Assembly (NCBI GenBank): GCA_016713505.1
Contig: JADJPA010000001.1
Coordinates: 1,922,001 to 1,986,000 of the forward strand
Source: Candidatus Competibacteraceae bacterium
Lineage (GTDB): Bacteria; Pseudomonadota; Gammaproteobacteria; Competibacterales; Competibacteraceae
Reading direction: 5' to 3'
DNA: 64,000 nucleotides
The notes below the pieces were generated by a model that worked only from the letters and a program-made list of their open reading frames with translations, did no database searches and was not told the origin of the DNA. A program made the translations under genes and the position numbers. Positions 1-10,297 of this stretch are shown here, one piece after another (within the stretch, counting starts at the first letter, position 1; each line of letters opens with the position of its first letter).

Positions 1-2
1 CC

Positions 3-515
3 GCCCTCAAGCGGCTGACCTCAACCCGGGTTCAAAAGCAACAGCTCGAACAGCAACAGCGGCTGCTGCTCCAGCAAAAAACCAAATTGTTGAAGGGGCT
101 CAACATCGCGCTGCAACCGTTGTTGGACCCGCAAGCGGCCACCCCGAGCACGCCCGCCGCCATCGACCGGCGGCTGCGCGACATCGAAACCGAGCTGGGG
201 CGGCTGCGCGCCGATTCGGCGACGCTCGACGACCATCTGGCCAAAGTGGCGGCAACCTTGCGCGAACCTGAAAAATACCTGCGGCTGGATCGGGTGTCGA
301 TCACCCTGGACCATATGAACATCAGGGTGGAAAAAGGCGCGTTCGATAATGCCAACACCCTGACCTTCGACGATATTTTGTTGGGTAAAAAACGCCGGAT
401 CACCACCTTGCTCATCCGTTTTCCCAGCAACGAACTGCTGCCGGAGCGGGACTTTTTCGAGGAAGCCAACCGGATGCTTTACAGCGGCGGCCAGCCCCGG
501 CTCACCACTATTTAA
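3..515 (+). CDS. C-terminal part of an unknown coiled-coil protein (5' end outside window)
   Basis: The reading frame is open from base 3, so the first in-frame start (TTG at 87) is only a lower limit and the gene begins before the window. The visible 170 residues start with a Gln/Leu-rich stretch that looks like a coiled coil, followed by a second predicted helical region ([20 protein letters not shown]). A compact C-terminal part has several charged residues and ends PRLTTI. I do not recognise a family. It is convergent with the endonuclease V gene: the two stop codons overlap (TAA at 513-515 on plus, complement of 512-514 on minus), so no spacer separates them. Confidence 0.6.
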   Translation, partial: ALKRLTSTRVQKQQLEQQQRLLLQQKTKLLKGLNIALQPLLDPQAATPSTPAAIDRRLRDIETELGRLRADSATLDDHLAKVAATLREPEKYLRLDRVSITLDHMNIRVEKGAFDNANTLTFDDILLGKKRRITTLLIRFPSNELLPERDFFEEANRMLYSGGQPRLTTI

Positions 516-1171
516 CCCGAGGCCAGCCGATGCGCGCGGCGGGTGGTTTCCGGCAACCGATAGCGGGTACAGCACGCCATGACGTAGCCGAGCGCCGTTT
601 CCAAACTGATGCGATGGCCGGATGAAACATACAACGGCTTGACGCCGGGCCGGGTCCGCAACACCGCGCCGATGATCTCTTCGCCGGCGCGCAACGGCGT
701 CCAGGCCCCGCGCTGGTCCGGCGGCTCTTGAAAGGTTCCACACAGCCGGGTTTTGGCTACGCCGATGCTGGGCAGATCCACCAACAGGCCGAGGTGGCTG
801 GCGATGCCCAGCCGGCGCGGATGGGCGATGCCCTGCCCGTCGCACAACAACAAATCCGGCGGCTCGCGCACTTGCGCCAGCGCGTCCAAGACCGCCGGCA
901 GCTCGCGAAACGACAGCAGGCCGGGGATGTAGGGAAATTCGGTCGGCCGCCGCGCGATGGCGCTCTCCAGCACAGCCAGTTCGGGATAGCGCAACACCGC
1001 CACCGCCGCGCGGGTCACGGTCCCGCCCGCCTCGAAGCCGACATCCACCCCGGCCACCCGCCGCACCGGCCCCAGCCGGTCACCCAACTCCACGCGCGGC
1101 CGCAATTCCCGCTGCAACGCCGCCGCCTCGGCAGGGCTGAGATTCCACGGCTGGGAGAACAGCGCTTGCAA
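512..1171 (-). CDS. nfi: Endonuclease V (deoxyinosine 3'-endonuclease)
   Basis: Cleaves DNA at the second phosphodiester bond 3' of deoxyinosine and so starts repair of deaminated adenine. Family motifs visible: VAGVDVGF with the first metal-binding Asp, [27 protein letters not shown] with another catalytic Asp, and [11 protein letters not shown] chose a TTG start (complement of 1169-1171), which gives 219 residues against about 223 in E. coli. No ATG or GTG lies closer, and the open frame further upstream reads through the end of the SH3-protein gene. Ribosome-binding signal is weak, so the start is uncertain. It follows the SH3-domain gene by 22 bases on the same strand. Confidence 0.88.
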   Translation of the reverse strand: MQALFSQPWNLSPAEAAALQRELRPRVELGDRLGPVRRVAGVDVGFEAGGTVTRAAVAVLRYPELAVLESAIARRPTEFPYIPGLLSFRELPAVLDALAQVREPPDLLLCDGQGIAHPRRLGIASHLGLLVDLPSIGVAKTRLCGTFQEPPDQRGAWTPLRAGEEIIGAVLRTRPGVKPLYVSSGHRISLETALGYVMACCTRYRLPETTRRAHRLASG

Positions 1172-1193
1172 GATTGCGAACGCGGCGGCCGGG

Positions 1194-1832
1194 TTAGAAC
1201 TGGTCCCAACGCCGCCGCCGCTGCCAGGACAGGCGCGGGATGACGAGGCCGAGGAACAAACCGCCAAAGGCGACGCCCGCGCCGGCGAGAAACCAATGGC
1301 GGGTCGATTGATTGCGCAAGCTTTGGTTCTCCACCTCGAACTGGCGGCGCTGTTCGTGCGCCGTCGCGACCGCCTGCTGCATCTTGCGGTTTTCCTGTTC
1401 GATTTCCAGCGTCTGAGAGGCGCTGCGCCGGACCGCCGTCAAGTCCTGACTACAGCGGTTCAAGGTATCGCGGGTAGCGCCCAACGCTTTGGATTCATCC
1501 CGCAGGCCGCGGTTTTCGTTTTCCAAGACGACGACGCGCTCTTCAAGCTGGCCCACGCGCTCGCGCGGGATGGGCTGATCCATCAGATAGCGCGTCAGGA
1601 TCCAGCCGACCGTACCCTCCGGGGATTTAACCTTGGTGTAACCCTTGTCATTGGGTTCTAGCACCTCCAGCGGAGTGCCGCCGGGCACCAGGCGCGCGAT
1701 CCTGAATTCCAGGGAGGGGCCTTTTTGAATGGGTACCGGTATGGCATCGGTCGCGTAGCGGGTTTCGGCCCGGACGGACCCAAGCCAGGCAGCGCACCCC
1801 CATGCAATCAGCCAGAACCATCGGCATTTCAT
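1194..1832 (-). CDS. SH3-domain/coiled-coil membrane protein (YgiM-like, TIGR04211 type)
   Basis: 212 residues. A signal peptide ([22 protein letters not shown]) is followed by a bacterial SH3 domain at about residues 25-90, with the typical [11 protein letters not shown] end. Then come a long coiled coil rich in Glu, Arg and Gln (about 95-175) and one C-terminal membrane helix ([19 protein letters not shown]) with a positively charged cytoplasmic tail. This order matches the YgiM-type SH3 proteins, whose precise role is not settled; a cell-envelope function is an inference. The open frame continues far upstream across hisG, but the signal peptide fixes the start at 1832. Confidence 0.8.
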   Translation of the reverse strand: MKCRWFWLIAWGCAAWLGSVRAETRYATDAIPVPIQKGPSLEFRIARLVPGGTPLEVLEPNDKGYTKVKSPEGTVGWILTRYLMDQPIPRERVGQLEERVVVLENENRGLRDESKALGATRDTLNRCSQDLTAVRRSASQTLEIEQENRKMQQAVATAHEQRRQFEVENQSLRNQSTRHWFLAGAGVAFGGLFLGLVIPRLSWQRRRRWDQF

Positions 1833-2180
1833 GCAAAGTTTCGTCGAATCGCCCGGCGCGCGTGCGCTGGGCCGCGCGCCAAGGGTCATTTCGCCCCGGC
1901 TGGAAAGCTGGCAAAGAGAGTGTTTACAAGAACGATCTTGATTGAGCATCTGCTGAAACACGGGCTTGTGATTCTTATTACGGCGGTGGTCGGACGCCCC
2001 GACGCGGCGTCGGGTAACGAGGATACCGGCCGCGCCGCGCCGCTTCAAGCAGAAGGCGCTGACCCGCCGCGCGCGAAACTGGCGGTATCGCGGATTCTTC
2101 ACGCCGCGCGGGACATCCCAGCGCGCTTTGACATAGAATAGCGCCCCTTCCCGGCAACTCCGATCCCGACAGGATACCTC
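1833..2180. other. Divergent intergenic region, SH3 gene / hisG
   Basis: 348 bases between two divergent genes. A short inverted repeat CAAGA-ACGA-TCTTG lies near 1927-1940. A TAGAAT-like -10 sits about 40 bases before hisG but no convincing -35 goes with it. A ribosome-binding-like AGGATA precedes the hisG ATG. No recognisable gene or RNA was seen here. Confidence 0.4.
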
Positions 2181-3053
2181 ATGCGGCAACTCAAACTCGG
2201 CATTCCCAAGGGCAGCCTGGAAGCCTCCACCATCGCGCTGTTCGCCCAGGCCGGCTGGAGCATCAGCCCTCACAGCCGCAACTATTTCCCCACCGTCAAC
2301 GACGCCGAAATCGGCTGCGCGCTGGTGCGCTCGCAGGAAATGGCGCCCTATGTCGCCAACGGCACTCTCGACGCCGGTCTCACCGGGTTGGACTGGATCT
2401 TGGAAACTGAAGCGGACGTGGTGGAAATCGCCGAGCTGAGTTATTCGAAAAGCTCCGATCAGCCCGCGCGTTGGGTGTTGATCGTCAACGGCAATTCGCC
2501 GATCCAGTCGCTGGAAGACTTGGCCGGCAAGCGCATCGCCACCGAACTGGTCGGCTTCACCAAGCGTTATCTGGCCGAGCGCGGCGTCCGGGCCACCGTG
2601 GAGTTTTCCTGGGGCGCGACCGAAGCCAAGGTGGTCGAGGGGCTGGTGGACGCGGCGGTGGAAATCACCGAAACCGGCAGCACCATCCGCGCCCACGGTT
2701 TGCGCATCGTCTGTGACCTGCTGAACACCACCACCCGCCTGATCGCCAACCGCGCCGCGCTGGCCGACCCTTGGAAAAAGACCAAGATCGAGCAAATCGC
2801 CCTGCTCGCCCGCGCCGCGCTGGCCGCCCGCAACAAGGTCGCGCTGAAAATGAACGTGCCGGCATCTCAACTGGAGCGCGTGGTCGGCCTGCTGCCCAGC
2901 CTGCAAGCGCCCACGGTCAGCCACCTCTACGACCGCGACTGGCTGGCGCTGGAAACCGTGGTGGACAGCGCCCAAGTCCGCGATCTGATTCCCCGGCTCA
3001 TCGAAGCGGGCGCCCGAGGCATTTTGGAGCACGGACTTAACAAGATGGTGTGA
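2181..3053 (+). CDS. hisG: ATP phosphoribosyltransferase, long form
   Basis: First enzyme of histidine biosynthesis: joins ATP and PRPP to phosphoribosyl-ATP. The 290-residue length is that of the long HisG form, which carries its own C-terminal ACT-like regulatory domain (about residues 210-290) and does not need HisZ. Visible signatures include the N-terminal IPKGSLEAST, the region DAGLTGLDW, and the PRPP-binding loop EITETGSTIRAHGL. It stands alone here without other his genes; hisS further on encodes a tRNA synthetase. The C-terminal domain suggests feedback inhibition by histidine, as known for the family. Confidence 0.95.
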   Translation: MRQLKLGIPKGSLEASTIALFAQAGWSISPHSRNYFPTVNDAEIGCALVRSQEMAPYVANGTLDAGLTGLDWILETEADVVEIAELSYSKSSDQPARWVLIVNGNSPIQSLEDLAGKRIATELVGFTKRYLAERGVRATVEFSWGATEAKVVEGLVDAAVEITETGSTIRAHGLRIVCDLLNTTTRLIANRAALADPWKKTKIEQIALLARAALAARNKVALKMNVPASQLERVVGLLPSLQAPTVSHLYDRDWLALETVVDSAQVRDLIPRLIEAGARGILEHGLNKMV

Positions 3054-3758
3054 GAAAATGGGGTGAGGAGTCCCCGGCGCAACGCTGGTCCCGCCGGATG
3101 CCGCGCGCGTAACCGCTCCGGCGGCGGACGAACGGCCGCCAGAACGACTTGCCAATTCCCGCCGTCCCATCACCGACAAGTTTTCAATAACGCTTAATTT
3201 AAAGAGGCTCAAGCCTGTTTATGGATCGGAACCTGGCGGACGCATTGTCGGCGTCCTTGCAATATCGCTAAACTTTAGCCGATCCCGACTGCCCGCGTCA
3301 GATTCGCGTTCTTTCCCAACCCGCATTCTTCGTATGGAGCCTTTCATGACCTTGGAACACACCCTATCCATCATCAAGCCCGATGCCGTCGTTCAAAACA
3401 TCATCGGCAAGATTTACAGCCGCTTCGAGGATCGCGGGCTGCAAATCGTCGCGGCCAAAATGGTTCACCTCACCCGCCAGCAGGCTGAGGTCTTTTACGC
3501 CATCCATAGCGAACGGCCTTTTTACAAGGATCTGATCGACTATATGACTTCCGGCCCGGTCATGGTCCAGGTGCTGGAAGGTGAAAACGCCATCGCGTTG
3601 AACCGGGAAATCATGGGCGCCACCGACCCCAAGAAAGCCACTCCTGGCACCATCCGCGCCGATTTCGCCGAAAGCGTCACCCGCAATGCGGTGCACGGCT
3701 CCGACGCGCCCGACACCGCCGCTCATGAAATCGCGTTTTTCTTCGGTCAGTTCGACTT

Positions 3759-4895
<1,137 letters not shown>

Positions 4896-4908
4896 GAAAC
4901 GCCCGACC

Positions 4909-5670
4909 ATGCGAATCATCACTTCATCGATCGTGCTGGCGCTGAGCGTGCTGCTGGCGGCGTGCGCCAGTACCAAGGACGCCGAATTCAAGGAAAACAT
5001 CGCCGAGACCAACTTCAAGCTGGGGGTGGGTTACATGCAGTCCGGCCGGCTCGACGTGGCGACCGAAAAGCTGCTCAAAGCAGTTCAATACAACGAAAAT
5101 TACCCGGAAGCCCACAACGCCCTCGGCGTGCTGTATGAAGAACTGCGCGAGTACGGTCCCGCCGAAACCCATTTCAAGCGGGCGATGGAACTGAAATCCG
5201 ATTACACGCTGGCCAAGCTCAACTACGCCCGCCTGCTCTGCACGCGCGAGCCGATCCGGACCGCCGAGGGCGAAGCCGAGTTCCAGAAAATCCTCGCCGA
5301 TCCGGCCAACGCGGGCACCAACGCCGCCGACGCCAACGCCGGCCTCGGAGTGTGCGCCCGCAAGCGCGGCGATCCCGCTCAGGCTGAAATCTGGTTGCGC
5401 AAGGCGTTGGAGCAAAACCCCAATAACAGCGTCGCCTTGTACGAAATGGCCGAACTCAGCCAAACGCAAGGAAAAACCTTGCAGGGACGCGCCTTTCTAC
5501 AACGCTACCACAGCCAGACCCGCGTCACGGCGCAGAGCCTTTGGTTGGGCTTTATGATGGAGTCTGACAAGGAAGGCGACCCTCAACTACGCCGGGAGTA
5601 CGCTTCGGCCTTATCGTCTCAATTTCCAAATTCCGAAGAAGCCCAGCGTCTGCACGACAAAAGTAAGTGA
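4909..5670 (+). CDS. pilW: Type IV pilus biogenesis/stability lipoprotein PilW (PilF)
   Basis: Outer-membrane lipoprotein that helps assemble or stabilise the PilQ secretin for type IV pili. The N-terminus is a lipoprotein signal with lipobox LLAAC (Cys at residue 19), followed by repeated TPR motifs (for example YPEAHNALGVLYEELREYG and NNSVALYEMAELSQTQGK) over residues about 35-250. 253 residues, normal for the family. It lies 13 bases after rlmN and 39 before rodZ, the usual neighbours, which supports the assignment over a generic TPR protein. Confidence 0.88.
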   Translation: MRIITSSIVLALSVLLAACASTKDAEFKENIAETNFKLGVGYMQSGRLDVATEKLLKAVQYNENYPEAHNALGVLYEELREYGPAETHFKRAMELKSDYTLAKLNYARLLCTREPIRTAEGEAEFQKILADPANAGTNAADANAGLGVCARKRGDPAQAEIWLRKALEQNPNNSVALYEMAELSQTQGKTLQGRAFLQRYHSQTRVTAQSLWLGFMMESDKEGDPQLRREYASALSSQFPNSEEAQRLHDKSK

Positions 5671-5709
5671 CTTTCTAGAAAACAGTAACGACCCATTTAA
5701 AAGACCGCG

Positions 5710-6777
5710 ATGACCATACCTAACGAGCTCACATCCCATCTCACTCCCCCACCCGAACCTGCCGCCGGCGCCGAGTCACTGGGTGCTTGGCTAACGCAGG
5801 TCCGGGCCAGCTATAACGCCGAACAGCGCGAGGTCGCCCGCCACCTCGGCCTGAACGCCGCCATCATCGAGGCGCTCGAAAACGACCGCTTCGATCAGCT
5901 GGGTCCGCCCGTCTTCGTCCGTGGTTACCTCAGCCGCTACGCTCGGCTGCTGAATCTCCCCGAACAGGCGGTGCTCGACCGCTACCGACGTCAGTCGGGC
6001 AGCAGCACGCAGGAACCACCGCCGCTGAAGGTGATGCACCCGGTGCGGCGGCACACCCGAGTACGGGATCTGCGCGGCGTGTTTTACTTGGCGGTGGTCG
6101 TGGCCATCGCCTGGGCCGCCATTCAAAATCTCAAAGACCTCGACCCCAGCCGTTTGTTCGGGTGGTGGTCGGACGGTGCGCCCGCCGTCGAGAAACCCGG
6201 CGAAAGCGCCTCCAAAACCGCTATCAGCCAGACCCAATACCCGTTTCAGCCCGCACCCGAAGAGGCCATCCCGGCCCCGCCGCCGGCCACCGTCGCCGCG
6301 GTCCCCGTCGCCCCGCCGGCGCTCAGATCATCCTCGCCGCCACCGACCAGCCCCGCTCCCGCCGCGATTTCCGCAAGCGCAACTCCGCCGGCGGCCACGA
6401 CTCCGGCGCTCCCTGCCCCCGCGCCGGAACCCCCGCCCGCGCCTCCGGCAAGCGGGATCGTCTCCACCGCCGCTCCCGGACCGGTCAAAACGGATTCAGA
6501 GGCCCCCGCCGGCTCGCTCGGTGAGGCCAAGCTGCTGTTGGAATTCAGCAACGACTGTTGGGTGGAAGTGAAGGACGCCCAAGGCAACGTGCTCGCCAAC
6601 GGCTTGATGAAAGCCAACAGCACCCGCGCCATCTCGGGCCCGGCACCGTTCAAGGTCACTCTCGGCAACGCTCCCGCGACCCGGATCCTATTGGACGACC
6701 GGTTGGTTAATACGGATTTTTACGTACCGCGGCGCGGCACGGTCAGCCGCTTTACCCTGGCGCGCGAGCAGCCCTGA
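5710..6777 (+). CDS. rodZ: Cell-shape protein RodZ (HTH, membrane helix, DUF4115)
   Basis: Links MreB filaments to the elongation machinery. Domain order: a cytoplasmic RodZ-type helix-turn-helix at about residues 25-95 (LGAWLTQVRASYNAEQREVA, FVRGYLSRYARLLNLP), one transmembrane helix near 118-136 (VFYLAVVVAIAWAAI), and a long Pro/Ala-rich periplasmic linker (about 160-265). A DUF4115 beta domain closes the protein (LLLEFSNDCWVEVKDAQG ... FKVTLGNAPA). 355 residues, typical. In many relatives ispG follows; here the next gene is hisS after 82 bases. Confidence 0.93.
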   Translation: MTIPNELTSHLTPPPEPAAGAESLGAWLTQVRASYNAEQREVARHLGLNAAIIEALENDRFDQLGPPVFVRGYLSRYARLLNLPEQAVLDRYRRQSGSSTQEPPPLKVMHPVRRHTRVRDLRGVFYLAVVVAIAWAAIQNLKDLDPSRLFGWWSDGAPAVEKPGESASKTAISQTQYPFQPAPEEAIPAPPPATVAAVPVAPPALRSSSPPPTSPAPAAISASATPPAATTPALPAPAPEPPPAPPASGIVSTAAPGPVKTDSEAPAGSLGEAKLLLEFSNDCWVEVKDAQGNVLANGLMKANSTRAISGPAPFKVTLGNAPATRILLDDRLVNTDFYVPRRGTVSRFTLAREQP

Positions 6778-6859
6778 CCGCCAGTCTCAGCGCCGACTTC
6801 GCTTCATCTGAAGCGATGGCGGCGCTCCGTTTTAACCGCTTAGCAACAACTTTCAGCCC

Positions 6860-8170
6860 ATGACCAAAGCGTTTCAAGCCATTCGCGGCATGAACGATAT
6901 CCTGCCCGGTGAATCGGCGCTGTGGCAGCGTCTCGAAGCGACCGTGCGCGAGGTGCTCGCCGCTTACGGCTATCAAGAAATCCGTCTGCCGCTGGTCGAA
7001 AAGACCGAGCTGTTCGTCCGCTCCATCGGTGAAGTGACCGATATCGTCGGCAAAGAGATGTATACCTTTCCCGACCGCGATGGCAGCGACAGCCTGACCC
7101 TGCGTCCCGAAGGGACCGCCGGTTGCGCGCGCGCCTGCATCGAACACGGCCTGCTGCACCACCAAACCCAGCGGCTGTGGTATGCCGGTCCGATGTTTCG
7201 CTACGAAAAACCTCAGAAAGGCCGCTATCGCCAGTTCCATCAAGTCGGCGTCGAGGCTTACGGCATGGCCGGTCCCGATATCGACGCCGAGCTGATCTGC
7301 CTGTCGGCGCGGCTGTGGCGACGGCTCGGTATCCGCGATGTGGTCCTGCAAATCAACTCGCTCGGCTCCAGCGCCGCCCGCGCGGCCTATCGCGAACGCT
7401 TGGTGACGTACTTCACCGCCCGGCGCGCGGAGCTGGACGAGGATAGCCAGCGCCGTTTGAACGCCAATCCCCTGCGGATTCTGGACAGCAAGAATCCGGC
7501 GATGCGAGCGCTGATCGCGGACGCGCCGTCGCTGCTCGACCAGCTCGACCCCGAGTCCGAAGCGCATTTTGAGGGGTTGAAGGAACTGCTCGCCGCGGCT
7601 GGCGTCGCTTACCAGATCAACCCAAGATTGGTGCGCGGCCTGGATTACTACTGCAAAACCGTGTTTGAATGGGTGACCGACACGTTGGGCGCTCAGGGAA
7701 CCATCTGCGCCGGCGGCCGCTACGACGGCTTGATCGAACAATTGGGGGGTCAAGCGGTGCCGGGCATCGGCTTTGCGATGGGCTTGGAGCGGCTGATCGC
7801 CATGCTCGCCGCCGCCGGCCAACCGACCGTCGAGCCGCCGCACGTCTATCTGATCGTGGCTGGCGCGGCGGCGGAACGGCAGGGCTTGGCGCTGGCCGAA
7901 CAGTTGCGCGAACAGGTGCCGGCGCTGCGCTTGCAAATGCATTGCGGCGGCGGCGGCTTCAAGGCCCAGTTTCGTCGGGCCGACCACAGCGGCGCCCGGT
8001 TTGCCCTGATTCTGGGCGACAACGAGATCGCCAGCCAAACCGTCGCCATCAAAGCGTTGCGCGCCGCCGCCAGCGAACAACTGACTCTCCCGAGGGATCA
8101 AGTCACCACCTATTTGCGGGCGGCAACCTTGGAAGAACACCCAACAACCGAACCGGATACCCGAGGATAG
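6860..8170 (+). CDS. hisS: Histidyl-tRNA synthetase
   Basis: Charges tRNA-His. 436 residues, normal for class II HisRS. Motifs visible: N-terminal [12 protein letters not shown], motif 2 [19 protein letters not shown], the histidine-specific loop [15 protein letters not shown], motif 3 [11 protein letters not shown], and a C-terminal anticodon-binding domain from about residue 335. It is followed six bases later by yfgM, the usual partner. Confidence 0.97.
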   Translation: MTKAFQAIRGMNDILPGESALWQRLEATVREVLAAYGYQEIRLPLVEKTELFVRSIGEVTDIVGKEMYTFPDRDGSDSLTLRPEGTAGCARACIEHGLLHHQTQRLWYAGPMFRYEKPQKGRYRQFHQVGVEAYGMAGPDIDAELICLSARLWRRLGIRDVVLQINSLGSSAARAAYRERLVTYFTARRAELDEDSQRRLNANPLRILDSKNPAMRALIADAPSLLDQLDPESEAHFEGLKELLAAAGVAYQINPRLVRGLDYYCKTVFEWVTDTLGAQGTICAGGRYDGLIEQLGGQAVPGIGFAMGLERLIAMLAAAGQPTVEPPHVYLIVAGAAAERQGLALAEQLREQVPALRLQMHCGGGGFKAQFRRADHSGARFALILGDNEIASQTVAIKALRAAASEQLTLPRDQVTTYLRAATLEEHPTTEPDTRG

Positions 8171-8176
8171 CGATCG

Positions 8177-9100
8177 ATGGAGCAATACACCGACGACGAA
8201 CGCGTCGAAGACCTCAAGCAATGGTGGAAGGAAAACGGCGCCAGTATCATCGCCGGCATCGCGCTCGCGGTGATCGGAATTTTCGGTTGGCAATATTGGA
8301 CATCTCACCGCAACGCCACGGCCGAGCAAGCCTCCCAAGCCTATGACGCCTTTATCGAGGCGGTGGAAAAACCGGACGCCGACCAGGCCCGGCAGCGCGG
8401 GCAGGCGTTGTTGGCCGATTTTCCGAAATCGCCCTACACCGCGCTGGCGATGCTGCGGCTGGCCAAGCTGGCCCTGGAGGACGGCGCTACCGCGGTGGCA
8501 AACCAGCGGCTGGAATGGGTCGTCGAAAACGCCAAACTCGACGAGCTCAAGGATGTCGCCCGGCTGCGGCTGGCGCCGGTGTTAGCCGCCGCCGGCCGGC
8601 CGGGGGATGCCGAACAACGGCTGGCCCAGGTAACGACCGCCAGCCTGATCGCCGAACGCGAGGAACTGCGCGGCGACCTGGCGCTGGCCGCCAACGATCC
8701 CGGCAAGGCGCGAAACGCCTACGCCGCCGCCCTGGCCGCCAGCGGCGGTAGTACGCTCTTGCAGCTCAAGCTCGACAACCTGTCCCCGCCAACCGCCGAG
8801 TCGCTGATCGCGGCGCCGGCCGGCCCGCCGCCCGCCGCTCGACCCGCCAACGCTGACGCCCGAACCGACGGCCCTCCGGCCGAGGCCGACACGCCAGCGC
8901 CCGCCGCGCAACGGGCTCCAGCGCCACAACCCGAAACAGCGGCCTCCTCGCCTGCTAGCGCTCAGCCCGAACCGACCCAAGCCCTTACCGAACCCGCCGG
9001 CGCTGCTGGACCCGCCACCCCTCCGGCACCGGCCGTCGCGCCGCCCGCCGCCGTGCCGGCGCCGGCTCCCGCTGCTCCCGCCACAGGCCAACAACCATGA
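8177..9100 (+). CDS. yfgM: YfgM-type membrane TPR chaperone with Pro/Ala-rich tail
   Basis: Inner-membrane protein whose periplasmic TPR domain works with SecYEG and the PpiD chaperone in the E. coli homologue. The N-terminal part is standard: short cytoplasmic segment (DDERVEDLKQWWKENG), one membrane helix (IIAGIALAVIGIFGWQYW), then TPR-like helices to about residue 205. Unusually, about 100 more residues of Pro/Ala-rich low-complexity sequence follow, making 307 residues against about 206 in E. coli; the tail is probably a disordered periplasmic extension. Its stop overlaps the bamB start by four bases (ATGA), which implies translational coupling. Confidence 0.88.
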   Translation: MEQYTDDERVEDLKQWWKENGASIIAGIALAVIGIFGWQYWTSHRNATAEQASQAYDAFIEAVEKPDADQARQRGQALLADFPKSPYTALAMLRLAKLALEDGATAVANQRLEWVVENAKLDELKDVARLRLAPVLAAAGRPGDAEQRLAQVTTASLIAEREELRGDLALAANDPGKARNAYAAALAASGGSTLLQLKLDNLSPPTAESLIAAPAGPPPAARPANADARTDGPPAEADTPAPAAQRAPAPQPETAASSPASAQPEPTQALTEPAGAAGPATPPAPAVAPPAAVPAPAPAAPATGQQP

Positions 9101-10257
9101 TCCGTCGCGTACTCCCGCTTTTCTTGCTCGTGTTGAGCGCCGGCTGTAGCTGGTTCGGCGGCTGGTTCGGCGGTTCCGACAATACGGTTCCGCCCGCCGC
9201 CTTGAAATCCATCACCTCGCCGGTCGGGATACAGCAGCTTTGGGAGACCAAGGTCGGCTCCGGCGCGGAAAATCAATTCATCCGGCTGACGCCCGCGCTG
9301 GCGGACGGGCGAATTTATGCGGCCAGCTACGATGGCACGGTCACCGCGCTCGACGCGCTCAGCGGCCAGCGCCTGTGGGAAGTCACCACGAAATTGCCGA
9401 TCTCAGGCGGGGTCGGCCTGAGCGACAAAGAGCTAGTCTTGGTCGGCACCGACAAAGGCCAAGTCGTCGCCCTGAGACAGGACGACGGCCAGGAAGTCTG
9501 GAGGGCCACGGTTTCCAGCGAGGTGCTGGCGCCGCCGCGCGCGGCCAGGGGCACCGTCGTGGTCCGCACCAGCGACGGCAAATTCACCGGTCTGGACGCC
9601 CGCTCCGGGGACCGGCGCTGGGTTTCCGCGCACGCCCTGCCCGCCCTCAGCCTGCGCGGCAATTCCGCGCCCGTCATCGTTCAGAATCTGGTCGTCGCCG
9701 GCCTGGAGACCGGTAAGCTGCTCGTCATGTCGCTCGATAAGGGGCTGCCGCTGACTGAAAAGACCGTTTCTCCACCGCAAGGCCGCACCGAAATCGAGCG
9801 GTTGATCGATATTGATTCCGAGCCGAAAGTCTTCGGCGATACCCTTTATTTGGTGGCTTATCGCGGCAGCGTTGCCGCCATCGACATGCGCGGCGGCAAC
9901 CCGGTCTGGAACCGGGCGCTGTCCAGCTATGCTGGCCTTGATGTGGACGCCCAACACGTCTATGTCAGCGACGATGCCGATGCGGTGCTGGCGCTGGACC
10001 GGCGCGACGGCGGCACGCTTTGGAATCAGAACGAACTGAGCGGACGCCGGTTGACCGCCCCGGCCGCCAGCGACGATTACCTCGTGGTCGGCGACTTCGA
10101 AGGGTACCTGCATTGGCTGGACAAGAACGACGGACGCATCGTCGGGCGGATTCGCGCCGCCGGCAAAGCCATCATCGCACCCCCCCTCACGGCCGGAAAC
10201 ACGATCTTCGTCTACGGCAAGAACGGCGCGCTAGGTGCTTTTCGGGCCGGGGGCTGA
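9097..10257 (+). CDS. bamB: Outer-membrane assembly lipoprotein BamB
   Basis: Subunit of the BAM complex that inserts beta-barrel proteins into the outer membrane. Lipoprotein signal with lipobox LSAGC (Cys near residue 17), then PQQ-type beta-propeller repeats such as DGRIYAASYDGTVTALDALSG, DDADAVLALDRRDGGTLW and GDFEGYLHWLDKNDGRIVGR. 386 residues, typical. It overlaps yfgM by four bases. The der gene, common next in Enterobacteria and Pseudomonas, is absent; priA follows instead. Confidence 0.95.
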   Translation: MIRRVLPLFLLVLSAGCSWFGGWFGGSDNTVPPAALKSITSPVGIQQLWETKVGSGAENQFIRLTPALADGRIYAASYDGTVTALDALSGQRLWEVTTKLPISGGVGLSDKELVLVGTDKGQVVALRQDDGQEVWRATVSSEVLAPPRAARGTVVVRTSDGKFTGLDARSGDRRWVSAHALPALSLRGNSAPVIVQNLVVAGLETGKLLVMSLDKGLPLTEKTVSPPQGRTEIERLIDIDSEPKVFGDTLYLVAYRGSVAAIDMRGGNPVWNRALSSYAGLDVDAQHVYVSDDADAVLALDRRDGGTLWNQNELSGRRLTAPAASDDYLVVGDFEGYLHWLDKNDGRIVGRIRAAGKAIIAPPLTAGNTIFVYGKNGALGAFRAGG

Positions 10258-10297
10258 ACGGTTCCCGGCGAGCCCAACTCCTGCCGGTCTTGCCGCC

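Noticed and set aside
1833..3212. Very long minus-strand open frame continuing from the SH3 gene across hisG
   Set aside because: The part upstream of 1832 is antisense to hisG and has no domain pattern; a clear signal peptide starts at 1832.
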